This document shows, piece after piece, positions 41,754-52,581 of a stretch of 64,000 nt of DNA; position 1 is the first letter of the stretch, and every line of letters starts with the position of its first letter. The position numbers and the translations under genes were made by a program. The stretch is from Oscillatoriales cyanobacterium USR001 (lineage in GTDB: Bacteria; Cyanobacteriota; Cyanobacteriia; Cyanobacteriales; Microcoleaceae). The stretch is from positions 143,196-207,195 of the forward strand of contig MBRE01000074.1 in the NCBI GenBank assembly GCA_001698425.1. Reading direction: 5' to 3'. The notes below the pieces were generated by a model. That model ran no database searches and was not told where the DNA came from. It saw nothing but the letters and a program-made list of their open reading frames with translations.

Positions 41754-44700
41754 ATGACCAATAGCCCCTTCCTCCAACGCCTCCATCACCCATCACGGCC
41801 TGTCATCGTTTTCGATGGCGCAATGGGCACCAACCTGCAATTCCAAAACCTCACGGCTGAAGACTTTGGCGGCCCGCAATACGAAGGCTGCAACGAATAC
41901 CTAATTTACACCAATCCCGAAGCCGTCGCCAAAGTCCATCGAGGTTTCCTTGAAGCAGGCGCAGATGTCATCGAAACTGACACCTTCGGGGCTAGTTCCT
42001 TCGTGCTCGCTGAATACAATTTAGCCCACGAAGCCTACAACTTAAATAAAGCCGCCGCGACTCTCGCCAAAGGCCTTGCCATTGAGTATTCTACACCGGA
42101 AAAACCCCGATTTGTGGCCGGTTCAATTGGCCCTGGAACTAAGTTACCAACCTTGGGACATATTGACTTTGATACCCTCAAAATTGCCTTTGCCGAACAA
42201 GCAGAAGGACTATTTGATGGTGGGGTTGACTTATTAATAGTTGAAACTTGCCAAGATGTGTTGCAAATTAAAGCCGCGCTCAACGCTATTGAAGAAGTAT
42301 TTGCTAAAAAAGGTACGCGCCTCCCGATCATGGTATCCGTGACGATGGAAACTACTGGCACTATGTTAGTAGGTTCTGATATCAGCGCCGTCTTGACAAT
42401 TTTGCAGCCATTTCCTATTGATATTTTAGGATTAAACTGCGCTACTGGCCCAGACAGAATGGCCGAACATATCAAATATTTATCTCAATATTCCCCTTTT
42501 GTTGTCTCCTGTATTCCTAATGCTGGTTTGCCTGAAAATATCGGCGGACACGCCCATTATAAACTCACACCGATCGAATTACGAATGGCATTAATGCGAT
42601 TCGTTGAAGACTTAGGAGTGCAAGTAATTGGCGGCTGCTGCGGTACTCGCTACGATCACATTCAAGCATTAGCAGAAATTTCTACAACCCTTACACCAAA
42701 AGTCCGCGAGACAACTTGGCAACCTGCGGCTGCTTCAATTTATAGCGCCCAACCTTACGATCAAGATAATTCTTTCTTAATCGTTGGGGAACGACTTAAT
42801 GCTAGTGGTTCTAAGAAATGTCGCGACTTATTAAATGCTGAAGATTGGGATGGATTAATCTCAATGGGACGGGAACAAGTTCGCGAAGGCGCGCACATTC
42901 TTGACGTTAACGTTGATTATGTGGGACGTGATGGCGTAAGAGATATGAGAGAGGTTGTATCTCGTTTAGTTACTAATGCGACTTTACCCTTAATGTTGGA
43001 TTCTACAGAATGGGAAAAAATGGAGGCGGGATTAAAAGCCGCTGGCGGTAAATGTTTGTTAAATTCTACTAACTATGAAGATGGAGAACCCCGTTTTTAT
43101 AAGGTGTTAGAATTAGCAAAAAGGTATGGTGCGGGGATAGTTATTGGTACAATTGATGAAGATGGGATGGCCCGGAGTGCTGAGAAAAAATTTGCGATCG
43201 CATCCCGCGCTTATCACGCCGCCATTGAGCACGGTATCCCTCCCTACGACATCTTTTTTGACCCTTTAGCATTGCCAATTTCTACGGGGATTGAAGAAGA
43301 CAGGGCCAACGGTAAATCTACCATTGAAGCCATCCGTCGCATCCGCCAAGAATTGCCGGGATGTCACGTTATTCTGGGAGTTTCTAATATTTCCTTCGGC
43401 TTAAATCCAGCAGCGCGACAAGTATTAAACTCCATGTTTTTACACGAAGCCATGCAAGCTGGGATGGATTCAGCAATTGTTAGCCCCAATAAGATTTTAC
43501 CGTTAGCAAAAATTGAAGAAAAACATCAAGAACTTTGCCGTAAACTGATTTACGATCGACGAGAATTTGATGGCAATGTTTGTATTTACGATCCTTTGGG
43601 AGAGTTGACAAATGCCTTTGAAGGTGCTACAACTAAACGCGATCGCAGTGCCGATAAACTCTTACCCTTAGAAGAACGCCTCAAGCGTCACATCATTGAC
43701 GGCGAAAGGATTGGGTTAGAAGAAGTTCTCACCATAGCCTTAGAACAATATCCACCCTTGGAGATTATCAACACTTTCTTATTAGATGGCATGAAAGTGG
43801 TGGGTGAATTATTTGGATCTGGGCAAATGCAGTTACCATTTGTATTGCAATCTGCCGAAACTATGAAAGCCGCCGTTGCCTTTTTACAGCCCTACATGGA
43901 GAAATCAGAATCGGGTGATAATGCCAAGGGAACCTTTATCATTGCCACAGTTAAAGGAGACGTTCACGACATTGGAAAAAACCTGGTTGACATCATTCTT
44001 TCTAATAATGGCTATCGGGTGATTAACTTGGGAATTAAACAACCAGTTGATAATATCATCGAAGCCTACGAACAGCATAAAGCTGATTGTATTGCCATGA
44101 GTGGGTTGTTGGTTAAATCTACAGCTTTTATGAAGGAAAATTTGGAGACATTTAACCAGCGTGGTATTACTGTCCCGGTGATTTTAGGTGGTGCGGCCTT
44201 GACTCCGAAGTTTGTCCATGAAGATTGTCAGAATACCTATAAGGGTAAGGTGGTTTATGGCAAGGATGCCTTTTCTGATTTACACTTTATGGATAAATTA
44301 ATGCCTGCAAAATCCCAGGGAAAATGGGATGATTTTAAGGGTTTTGCAGATGAAGAAAATGGTAATGGTAATGGGGCTGCTAAAATAGAACTTGCACCTA
44401 AAAAAGAGGTGGAAACTGGGGAACCAGCCACGCCATTAGTAATAGATACAAGACGTTCTGAAGCGGTGGATGTTGATATTGAACGCCCGACTCCGCCGTT
44501 TTGGGGTACTCAGTTATTGGAGGGAGAAGAGATACCTTTTGAGGAAATTTTCTGGCATTTAGATTTACAAGCTTTGATTGCTGGACAATGGCAATATCGC
44601 AAGCCGAAAGATCAATCGCGGGAAGAGTATGATGGGTTTTTAGCTGAGAAAGTTTACCCGATTTTGGAGGAATGGAAACAGCGGATTATTAATGAGAAGT

Positions 44701-45389
44701 TGTTACATCCCCAGGTAGTTTATGGGTATTTTCCTTGTCAATCTGAGGGTAATTCTTTGCACCTTTACGATCCGGCTAACCCCCCCAACCCCCCCTTGGT
44801 AAGGGGGGGCTCTGATCTAAGTAACACCCCCTTGTTACCGGAGGATAATGATGCAACTAACCCCCCCTTACCAAGGGGGGGCGAAGGGGGGGTTATCACA
44901 ACTTTTACTTTCCCTCGCCAAAAATCGGGGCGGCGGTTATGTATTGCTGACTTTTTTGCACCGAAAGAATCGGGGAAAATTGATGTTTTTCCTATGCAAG
45001 CAGTGACGGTTGGACACATTGCAACGGAGTTCGCACAAAAGCTATTTGCTGATAATCAATATACCGATTATCTGTACTTTCACGGATTAGCAGTACAGAC
45101 TGCGGAAGCAATAGCTGAATGGACTCATGCACGAATTCGCCGGGAGTTAGGTTTTGGCAATGAAGAACCGGATAATATTCGGGATATGTTGGCCCAAAGA
45201 TATCGCGGATCGCGTTATAGTTTTGGTTATCCTGCTTGTCCTGATATGTCCGATCAGTATAAACAATTGGAGTTGTTAGGAAGCGATCGCATTAATCTTT
45301 ATATGGATGAAAGCGAACAACTTTATCCCGAACAATCGACAACTGCGATCGTTACTTATCACCCAGCAGCAAAGTATTTTACTGCTTAA
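41754..45389 (+). CDS. metH: Cobalamin-dependent methionine synthase
   Basis: 1211 residues, all MetH modules in order: the homocysteine/Zn domain (about 1-310, with C229, C295 and C296, the latter in [10 protein letters not shown]), the pterin-binding domain (about 340-610, [32 protein letters not shown]), the B12 cap (about 640-720), the B12 domain with lower-axial H738 in DVHDIGKNL, and the reactivation domain (about 900-1211). It makes methionine from homocysteine and methyl-THF. Residues about 1008-1048 ([26 protein letters not shown]) are foreign to the family and derive from a C/G-rich palindromic repeat at 44774-44896. There is no cobalamin riboswitch in the 124 bp upstream. Confidence 0.96.
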   Translation: MTNSPFLQRLHHPSRPVIVFDGAMGTNLQFQNLTAEDFGGPQYEGCNEYLIYTNPEAVAKVHRGFLEAGADVIETDTFGASSFVLAEYNLAHEAYNLNKAAATLAKGLAIEYSTPEKPRFVAGSIGPGTKLPTLGHIDFDTLKIAFAEQAEGLFDGGVDLLIVETCQDVLQIKAALNAIEEVFAKKGTRLPIMVSVTMETTGTMLVGSDISAVLTILQPFPIDILGLNCATGPDRMAEHIKYLSQYSPFVVSCIPNAGLPENIGGHAHYKLTPIELRMALMRFVEDLGVQVIGGCCGTRYDHIQALAEISTTLTPKVRETTWQPAAASIYSAQPYDQDNSFLIVGERLNASGSKKCRDLLNAEDWDGLISMGREQVREGAHILDVNVDYVGRDGVRDMREVVSRLVTNATLPLMLDSTEWEKMEAGLKAAGGKCLLNSTNYEDGEPRFYKVLELAKRYGAGIVIGTIDEDGMARSAEKKFAIASRAYHAAIEHGIPPYDIFFDPLALPISTGIEEDRANGKSTIEAIRRIRQELPGCHVILGVSNISFGLNPAARQVLNSMFLHEAMQAGMDSAIVSPNKILPLAKIEEKHQELCRKLIYDRREFDGNVCIYDPLGELTNAFEGATTKRDRSADKLLPLEERLKRHIIDGERIGLEEVLTIALEQYPPLEIINTFLLDGMKVVGELFGSGQMQLPFVLQSAETMKAAVAFLQPYMEKSESGDNAKGTFIIATVKGDVHDIGKNLVDIILSNNGYRVINLGIKQPVDNIIEAYEQHKADCIAMSGLLVKSTAFMKENLETFNQRGITVPVILGGAALTPKFVHEDCQNTYKGKVVYGKDAFSDLHFMDKLMPAKSQGKWDDFKGFADEENGNGNGAAKIELAPKKEVETGEPATPLVIDTRRSEAVDVDIERPTPPFWGTQLLEGEEIPFEEIFWHLDLQALIAGQWQYRKPKDQSREEYDGFLAEKVYPILEEWKQRIINEKLLHPQVVYGYFPCQSEGNSLHLYDPANPPNPPLVRGGSDLSNTPLLPEDNDATNPPLPRGGEGGVITTFTFPRQKSGRRLCIADFFAPKESGKIDVFPMQAVTVGHIATEFAQKLFADNQYTDYLYFHGLAVQTAEAIAEWTHARIRRELGFGNEEPDNIRDMLAQRYRGSRYSFGYPACPDMSDQYKQLELLGSDRINLYMDESEQLYPEQSTTAIVTYHPAAKYFTA
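44774..44896. repeat. C/G-run palindromic repeat pair inserted in frame in metH
   Basis: Two inverted units, CCCCCCTTGGTAAGGGGGGG and the similar CCCCCCTTACCAAGGGGGGG, flank a short spacer. Similar units lie in the STAND gene at 58300-58390 and in non-coding DNA near 376-440. The insertion preserves the frame and adds about 40 residues to the reactivation domain. Confidence 0.8.
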
Positions 45390-45447
45390 TTTGTAGGGTG
45401 AAATTTTGTTCACAATTGGTGTTAAACTAAGGTTGAATTGACTGTCT

Positions 45448-45469
45448 GGCAGGGGTTAAAACCCCTGCC
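45448..45469. terminator. Palindrome downstream of metH, possible terminator
   Basis: GGCAGGGGTTA pairs perfectly with its complement AACCCCTGCC around an AA centre, 56 bp after the metH stop. Together with the upstream TTGGTGTTAAACTAA it is a short copy of the element at 33962-34030. There is no T-run, so termination is uncertain. Confidence 0.5.
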
Positions 45470-45531
45470 TTATCGGGAAAATTATCGGTAGAGAAATGTA
45501 GAGCATAAATTACCAACAATTAAGCAGGACT

Positions 45532-45756
45532 ATGGCAAACATTACTATTCAAGTTGATGAAGAGATTAAGACGGTGTTTGAACAGGCTAATCCTGATATT
45601 CAGAAAAAGCTAAGCTACATTGTTCAATTTTTTCTCAGAGAAAATTTACACAATAAGAGTTTAACAGAGGTAATGGCAGAAATTTCTGATAAAGCACAAC
45701 AGCGAGGCTTAACGCCAGAAATTTTACAGGATATTTTAGCCAATATCGAAGTATAA
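45532..45756 (+). CDS. Small antitoxin-like protein, no toxin partner seen
   Basis: 74 residues: ITIQVDEEIKTVFEQANPDI, IVQFFLRENL, then a helical QQRGLTPEILQDILANIEV. The N-terminal beta strand plus two helices suggests a ribbon-helix-helix protein like RelB/ParD-type antitoxins of cyanobacteria. No same-strand toxin gene follows within 125 bp; the next gene is on the opposite strand. An orphan antitoxin is inferred. Confidence 0.5.
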   Translation: MANITIQVDEEIKTVFEQANPDIQKKLSYIVQFFLRENLHNKSLTEVMAEISDKAQQRGLTPEILQDILANIEV

Positions 45757-45880
45757 CATAATTCTTAATGCTTATTAGTTTCTTGGTTCAGGGTAGTTGG
45801 GTTAATATGGGTTAAATCAGGTTAATTTTTGCTCTCTAGCTGTCACAGGGAGGATTATTTATTTAAGCTAGAACTGCTTG

Positions 45881-46411
45881 TCAGAGAATGTAGGGGTTGT
45901 CCATCTCCACGACGAGATTGTAAAAATCTGAGGTAAGATAAGTGCGAGGCCTGCGGCTGGCTACGCCTAATTTATTCATCAACTCTTTAATTTTAGGAAT
46001 ATGGTGATCTTTGATTTCAAAGATTTGAAATAATCCCTCAGACATCGCGTTTAAAAAAGTGATTGATGCACCAACTCCACGACGAGATTGTAAAAAATAG
46101 CAGGTTTCAGTGACGACACACCATGTTGTAATCAAAGGTTCATTATATTGACTCAAACTCTTTTTAGCAGCTTCATGGTAGTTATCATTTTTGTTGGCTA
46201 AAGCTACCCAAAATCCTGTATCGACATAAATAAACCAATTATGGTATTTTTGAACTAATTCGGGGTAGACTTGGTGAAAAATCTCCCGACAACGTTGAGC
46301 AAAGATTTCTTGCTCGGTTTGGCGTTTAGTTATCTCTTCAGAGGAAAAACGGGGGCGATCGGGAAATAGGGGGCTACCATGAGGCACTTTTGTCCGAGTT
46401 TTTAGCGTCAT
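45881..46411 (-). pseudogene. Chimeric antitoxin-PIN gene with scrambled 3' end
   Basis: The 176-residue frame looks like a fusion. Residues 1-60 (EITKRQTEQEIFAQRCREIF, ELVQKYHNWFIYV) resemble a small cyanobacterial antitoxin-type protein. It switches at YVDTGFWVALANKND into a PIN domain with D64 and CVVTETCYFLQSRRG. The natural PIN C-terminus with the last acidic residues is lost: after KIKELMNKLGVA the sequence is read through a common intergenic repeat (45944-45967) and a 22-bp copy (45905-45926) of the gene's own SRRG-coding segment (46075-46096) in another frame. It is probably non-functional. Confidence 0.6.
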
Positions 46412-47058
46412 GTTGATAAAATTATAACTTGGTGCAGTTACTTTACATTATAAACTAGGCTCTCCCGGATGCTAGGTGTAAAAAGTAGTATTTGATACAA
46501 TTTAAAGGTCGGACTGAGGCTGAAAACCTTGATGCGGCTAAACTATAAGTCTACTTTATCACCACAAGTACGGGAGAGCCTGGTAGCGTAGGCGTAGCCA
46601 GCCGAAGGCATCGCCAGCCCAATCGTTGCCTATTCGGTAGTGATCGCCAGCCCAATAGTCCCTTATTTTGTAGCGATCGGACTCCATCGAACTCACGTTT
46701 ATTTACTCTTCCGACAAATAATCCACCCTGCCCCAAAAAAGTGCTGTGGAATGAGCTTGTGGCAAGGCTCCTAGAGACTGGCCTTTCGACTTCTTTGTAA
46801 GTCAAATTAATGGAAACAATAAATCCCTAGCCATTTAAAAAAAGCTAGGGATTTTAGAAGTTTACCGTTTTCCGACGGGTAATGGTTATAATTCAATCCA
46901 AAGATTTGGAAGAGGAGAGATGGTTTCACCCTTGGCTTTTGCTGATTTTGAAGTGAGTGTTAATTGGATCTTAGGTTAGGCAAATTAACCAGTAGTAGGT
47001 TGCCTATTATTGGCAACGATGGTAAAATTAGATTAAAGACTGAAACAGGAGAATAATT
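46412..47058. other. 647-bp gene-poor region with repeats and a Uma2 relic
   Basis: The region holds a GGCGTAGCCAGCCG-type repeat (46591-46614, also at 45944-45967 inverted), a degenerate tandem repeat of CGATCGCCAGCCCAAT units (about 46605-46680), a hairpin AAATCCCTAGC / GCTAGGGATTT (46821-46854) and a Uma2 gene fragment (46855-46979). An 84-residue minus-strand frame at 46551-46805 is read through the repeats and is not credible. Confidence 0.6.
46855..46979 (+). pseudogene. Relic of the 3' end of a Uma2 gene
   Basis: The translation LEVYRFPTGNGYNSIQ, GEMVSPLAFADFEVSV, ending ILG-stop, duplicates the last 40 residues of the intact Uma2 gene at 47059-47619 with a few substitutions. The rest of the gene is absent upstream. 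It directly follows a hairpin that may mark the deletion junction. Confidence 0.85.
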
Positions 47059-47619
47059 ATGTCTGTTCAGATGCAAAAACGGCTGTTTACAGTGCAGGAA
47101 TATCACCTAATGATTGAGGCTGGTGTTTTTATGAATAATGACCGAGTAGAATTAATAGAAGGGGAGATTATTGAAATGGCTGCAATTGGAACTCGTCATG
47201 CAAGTTGTGTGCGGCGACTAATTCACCGTTTTAGCGTGATTCCAGAAGAAATTGCTATTTTGGATGTTCAAGATCCAATTCAGTTAACAGAAAGAACTGA
47301 ACCTCAGCCAGATGTGGTATTGCTACAACCCCGTGCTGATTATTACGCTACGGCGCATCCAAGACCGTCGGAAGTATTGCTTTTAATGGAGGTTTCTGAT
47401 AGCACTATTGATTTCGATCGCGATGTAAAAGTACCTAACTATGCTCGTTCTGGGATTCAGGAAGTTTGGCTGTGGAATTTGGAGGATAATTGTTTAGAAG
47501 TTTATCGTTTTCCGACGGGTAATGGTTATAATTCAATCCAAATATTTCAACGGGGAGAGATGGTTTCACCGTTAGCTTTTCCTGATTTTTTAGTGAGTGT
47601 TGATTTGATTTTGGGTTAG
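47059..47619 (+). CDS. Uma2-family (DUF820) putative endonuclease
   Basis: A 186-residue compact Uma2 protein, the classical short form. Visible: YHLMIEAGVF, RVELIEGEIIEMAAIG (with E35), H47 in RHASC, PQPDVVLL (D85), LLLMEVSDSTIDFDRDVK (E111, K124), YARSGIQEVWLWNLE and a terminal FPDFLVSVDLILG. The PD-(D/E)XK-like residues look intact. It is preceded by an AGGAGA site. A relic of a paralogue's 3' end precedes it and another Uma2-like tail relic follows. Biological role unknown. Confidence 0.87.
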   Translation: MSVQMQKRLFTVQEYHLMIEAGVFMNNDRVELIEGEIIEMAAIGTRHASCVRRLIHRFSVIPEEIAILDVQDPIQLTERTEPQPDVVLLQPRADYYATAHPRPSEVLLLMEVSDSTIDFDRDVKVPNYARSGIQEVWLWNLEDNCLEVYRFPTGNGYNSIQIFQRGEMVSPLAFPDFLVSVDLILG

Positions 47620-47691
47620 TATATCTAGCTCATTGAGGAAGTTGACTTTTTTTCTATTTTAGTTATAATTTAATAAATTACCTTGTTAATA

Positions 47692-47781
47692 GGTGCGGAA
47701 CGTGCGGAAATTGAACACCAACGTGCAGAACGATTAGCAGAAAGGTTGCGTTAATTGGGGGTTAATCCTGATGAGGTGTAA
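47692..47781 (+). pseudogene. Relic of a Uma2 coiled-coil tail
   Basis: The frame reads GAERAEIEHQRAERLAERLR, then an in-frame TAA, then LGVNPDEV-stop. This is the tail typical of long Uma2 proteins (compare LAERLRAMGINPDDL at 6779). No catalytic part is nearby, so it is a gene remnant. Confidence 0.8.
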
Positions 47782-47869
47782 TTATTGTTAGTTGAAATGG
47801 AGTGCGATCGCGCTGCAAAAATGCCTACTTACTGATAAAATTAAAACACATCAACAATATGTAGTCCTT

Positions 47870-48622
47870 ATGACAACCCTACTCAGTCAAACCAAATTAC
47901 CCCAAGAAATGGTCATTTCTTGGGAAGCCCTACCCGATGATTTTCAGTTAGAGGATGAACCAGTGGATAATACAGGACAACCATTATTAGCAGGTGCTTT
48001 ACGGGAAAGTTTAGAGATCGTTGGTTTCATTCAACCACAAATGTTAATCGCTTCTAACTTTGGTCTGTGCGCTACATTAAATGGGCAATTTATCGCTAAA
48101 GCACCCGATTGGGTATATGTAGCTTCAGTGAAAGAGGCTTTAGCTGAACGCCCAAGTTATACCCCCAATTTAGAAGGGGAAATCCCAGCTATAGTCATAG
48201 AATTTTTATCTGATAAAGATGGAAGTGAATATTCTTTTAAGCGCACCTATCCACCGGGAAAATGGTTTTTTTACGAACAGATATTGCAAGTTCCCATTTA
48301 CGTGATATTTGACCCTGATGGGGGTTTATTAGAATATTATCAACTAGAAAATGGGCGCTACGAATTAAAGCAACCAGATGAAAATGGTCGCCATTGGATT
48401 GAGACAATGGGATTATTTTTAGGAACGTGGAAAGGAACAAAAGAAGGGCGAACTGGGTATTGGTTGCGATGGTGGGATAAAGATGCTAATTTGTTACTTT
48501 GGGCGGTGGAAAAAATTGAACAGGAACGACAACGCGCTGAACAGGAACGCCAGGAAAAAGAAAGGCTGATGGCTTATTTGAAGTCCCAGGGGATCGATCC
48601 CAATAATTTGCCTAATCTTTAA
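47870..48622 (+). CDS. Uma2-family (DUF820) putative nuclease, long form
   Basis: The start is taken at ATG 47870 (MTTLLSQTKLPQEMVISWEA); the frame upstream to 47792 is AT-rich and unlike the family. The 250-residue protein has KAPDWVYVASVK, GEIPAIVIEFLSDKDGSEY, KWFFYEQILQVPIYVIFDPD, an ETMGLFLGTWKGTKEGRTGY strand region and a coiled-coil tail (EQERQRAEQERQEKERL) ending GIDPNNLPNL. It belongs to the same branch as the tandem pair at 5958-7648 but is clearly diverged. Role unknown. Confidence 0.8.
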   Translation: MTTLLSQTKLPQEMVISWEALPDDFQLEDEPVDNTGQPLLAGALRESLEIVGFIQPQMLIASNFGLCATLNGQFIAKAPDWVYVASVKEALAERPSYTPNLEGEIPAIVIEFLSDKDGSEYSFKRTYPPGKWFFYEQILQVPIYVIFDPDGGLLEYYQLENGRYELKQPDENGRHWIETMGLFLGTWKGTKEGRTGYWLRWWDKDANLLLWAVEKIEQERQRAEQERQEKERLMAYLKSQGIDPNNLPNL

Positions 48623-48628
48623 CTAAAT

Positions 48629-48727
48629 AGGACTTACGGAAAAAACCGGTTTCTGACCAAAATCATCGCTTTTTTCGATAAATATTGATGCAGAAACCGG
48701 GTTTTTGACCCCCGTGCGTAAGTCCTG
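48629..48727. repeat. AGGACTTACG inverted-repeat element (MITE-like), full copy
   Basis: A 99-bp element: left end AGGACTTACGGAAAAAACCG then GTTTCTG; right end CAGAAACCGGGTTTTTGACC, then CCCGTGCGTAAGTCCT. The arms pair over most of about 30 bp. It lies just upstream of the HaeIII-like methyltransferase gene and has no coding capacity. Related ends occur at 5934, 6754, 10089-10179 and 20431. Confidence 0.85.
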
Positions 48728-48769
48728 ACAAATAAAAAATACTCTATTAGAACAGAAGGACTGACATAA

Positions 48770-49852
48770 ATGTTCAGCGATAAAGACAAATCAATTGTAG
48801 CTTTATTTTCAGGTTGCGGCGGGCTAGATTTAGGCTTTTCGCAAGCTGGCTTTAATGTTGTCTGGGCTTCAGAATACGATAAGGATATTTGGGAAACCTA
48901 CGAAAATAATCATTCCCATACATTTCTTGAAAAGCGCGATATTAGAAAAATTTCTTCAGGAGAAATACCCGATTGTGTGGGAATTATTGGCGGATCGCCT
49001 TGTCAAAGTTGGAGTGAAGGGGGGATGCAGCGAGGTATTGATGATCCTCGCGGCAAATTATTTTTAGATTATGTTCGTATTCTTAAAGAGAAACAGCCTT
49101 TATTTTTTGTAGCTGAAAATGTTTCTGGAATGCTGCACAGGAAACATGAATTGGCATTTGGCAATATTCTAGCTGCTTTTGAAGAAGCTGGCTATGGCAT
49201 AGCTTATAAGTTACTGAATACGATGTACTATAATGTGCCTCAAGATAGAAAAAGAGTAATTTTTGTTGGCTATCACTTGAGTTTGAAGAGGCGCTTTAAT
49301 TTTGACTTAGTAGAGCGATCGCGCCACATTCCCACCCTAAAAGATGCTATAGGTGATTTACAAGAATCGGCAATTCCCGCTTTATCAACTAATAAAACAA
49401 ATGGCGATGATTGCTTGGTACCTAACCATGAATACATGACAGGGGGTTTTTCAAGTATGTATATGTCGCGGAACCGAGTTCGCGGCTGGAATGAACCGTC
49501 TTTTACAATTCAGGCAGGTGGCCGCCATGCGCCAATTCATCCCCAGGCAAATAAGATGATTCATGTTGGGAAAGATGAGTGGATATTTGACGTTAATTCC
49601 CTGCAACCTTACAGAAGATTATCAGTGAGAGAATGTGCTAGGATTCAAACATTTCCTGACGATTTTATTTTTTATTATCAAAACTTGGCTGCTGGTTATA
49701 AAATGATTGGAAATGCAGTTCCTGTGAATTTTAGCTATGTTTTGGCACGGGCTATTTATGATGATTTATTTAGTGATAATCAGGAGTCGAAAGAGAGGGA
49801 GGAATGTAGTACCAGCATCGAGCCGATACAGCTAAGCCTTAAACTCTTCTGA
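48770..49852 (+). CDS. DNA C5-cytosine methyltransferase, HaeIII (GGCC) type
   Basis: 360 residues with all C5-methyltransferase motifs: I ALFSGCGGLDLGFSQAG, IV GGSPCQSWSEGG with catalytic C78, VI FFVAENVSG, VIII QDRKRV, IX RRLSVRECARIQTFPDDF, X GYKMIGNAVPVN. The target-recognition part (TNKTNGDDCLVPNHEY, SRNRVRGWNEPSFTIQAGGR) is very close to my memory of M.HaeIII/M.NgoPII, so GGCC is the likely site. It protects DNA from the convergent endonuclease encoded 29 bp downstream. Confidence 0.92.
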   Translation: MFSDKDKSIVALFSGCGGLDLGFSQAGFNVVWASEYDKDIWETYENNHSHTFLEKRDIRKISSGEIPDCVGIIGGSPCQSWSEGGMQRGIDDPRGKLFLDYVRILKEKQPLFFVAENVSGMLHRKHELAFGNILAAFEEAGYGIAYKLLNTMYYNVPQDRKRVIFVGYHLSLKRRFNFDLVERSRHIPTLKDAIGDLQESAIPALSTNKTNGDDCLVPNHEYMTGGFSSMYMSRNRVRGWNEPSFTIQAGGRHAPIHPQANKMIHVGKDEWIFDVNSLQPYRRLSVRECARIQTFPDDFIFYYQNLAAGYKMIGNAVPVNFSYVLARAIYDDLFSDNQESKEREECSTSIEPIQLSLKLF

Positions 49853-49881
49853 GGTAGTAATCAATTCAGTTTGAATTTAGA

Positions 49882-50760
49882 TTAGAGCGTAAACTGTTGT
49901 TGGGGAACTACTATACTACTATCTAGGTTCGTATCAAACTTGAGGCTAGGGTTACTTGTTATTCTACTGGATGCTGTGTGGAGGCGCATTGAGATTTTCC
50001 AAGCATTTGAAAATTGCAAATGTGCATAGCTTTGATCGCTTTGCGCTGTTACAGAGTTTACGAATGGAGGTTTCCTGAAATCTTGAACAAGTAATAAATT
50101 CTGAGATTCATAAAATATAATTTTGTAAAAATCTATCCGACCAACAAGGAAACTGAACAAATGGCTAGCAGAAATTGGTGAGCTACAAAAACTATTGATA
50201 AATTCTGTTACAAGGGTACAGATGGGAATATATAATAGTGTTAATACTACTCCGTTGTCTAAATCCCGAAAGTAAGTATCACCTTGCACTGTAGTTGTAA
50301 ATGCTGTGGTAATGTTGTTGTAGTCTGTTCTAAACTGAATATCTTCTGGACTTCCCTTGGTATATCCGCAATGCTGTGCAGTAGAAGCAGGCCGCTGATG
50401 TTTTAGTGCTGAATGATTATGCTTAACTGATAGGTTAATTTCCTGTGAACCCATCACGATTCTAATATCTGTAACATCTCCCTGTTGTGAATTTTTATCA
50501 GGCAACCGATCTATTGATAGGGGTTGGGTTGAGATTGCAAAATTGCTGTCAAGCCATTGAAAAATACGTGCAGAACATTGTTGATAGTTTTGTTGCATAT
50601 TTACAGATAAATGGAGATATTTTGGCAAGTCTCTCTGTTGATTCTGTAAAGTGCGTTGAGTTAGGTTAATCTGATTTTGAGGCAATCTTTGAATAATTTC
50701 TGCAACGATCGCATACTCCAAGGCTCTTCCGCGAAGATTTTGCATAAAACAGGTCTCCAT
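49882..50760 (-). CDS. HaeIII-family restriction endonuclease
   Basis: The start is placed at METCFMQNLRGRALEY (50760); the frame is open to 50790. The 292-residue protein carries the RGRALEYAIVAEI opening, GDVTDIRIV (D95, D98) and the LSVKHNHSALKHQRPAST block (K113), which are hallmarks of the HaeIII restriction enzyme family. It would cut GGCC, matching the adjacent methyltransferase, with which it is tail to tail. The intact catalytic motif suggests a working type II system. Confidence 0.85.
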   Translation of the reverse strand: METCFMQNLRGRALEYAIVAEIIQRLPQNQINLTQRTLQNQQRDLPKYLHLSVNMQQNYQQCSARIFQWLDSNFAISTQPLSIDRLPDKNSQQGDVTDIRIVMGSQEINLSVKHNHSALKHQRPASTAQHCGYTKGSPEDIQFRTDYNNITTAFTTTVQGDTYFRDLDNGVVLTLLYIPICTLVTEFINSFCSSPISASHLFSFLVGRIDFYKIIFYESQNLLLVQDFRKPPFVNSVTAQSDQSYAHLQFSNAWKISMRLHTASSRITSNPSLKFDTNLDSSIVVPQQQFTL

Positions 50761-50898
50761 AATTGCTTTATCTAGTCTTGTATTTAGCATAACTCTCGAA
50801 CTCAGCGGAGAAACGCGATCGCATTCCCTCCCGACTGGTTAAGATTTGCTTACACCTATTCGCCAGTAACGCGATCGATGATAAGATTAACAGCAAAG

Positions 50899-52364
<1,466 letters not shown>

Positions 52365-52379
52365 TATAGAGATGATTTA

Positions 52380-52514
52380 TAGCAGTCGCCAAGACGGTTA
52401 AGGCAAGTTTGAATATAGTCGTGGGGGCGGGTTTATAGTATTTGCACCCTGGACAGTTATATTTAGGCGAACCCGCCCCTACCCCATGTCTTAACCACCT
52501 TGGCGGCTGCTATA
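52380..52514. repeat. TATAGCAG inverted-repeat element (MITE-like)
   Basis: The ends TATAGCAGTCGCCAAG and (reverse complement of the right end) TATAGCAGCCGCCAAG are 30-bp imperfect inverted repeats with about five mismatches. The interior GGGGGCGGGTTTATA, AACCCGCCCCTACC matches, inverted, the DNA at 35797-35914. It belongs to the same family as 338 and 39653. Confidence 0.85.
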
Positions 52515-52551
52515 ACAAAAAACGCTCTCATTTATGAGGGCGTTTTTTGTT
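52515..52551. terminator. Bidirectional terminator between thiC and the DUF1517 gene
   Basis: ACAAAAAACGCTCTCA and TGAGGGCGTTTTTTGT form a stem of about 15 bp with one mismatch; the A- and T-runs on the two sides make it a Rho-independent terminator in both directions, fitting the convergent genes. Confidence 0.9.
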
Positions 52552-52581
52552 GGGGAAAACTATCAAGAGATCGCGTTAAAG

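Noticed and set aside
46551..46805. 84-residue minus-strand ORF
   Set aside because: It is translated through dispersed and tandem repeats (CGATCGCCAGCCC units) with no family-like sequence or ribosome-binding site.
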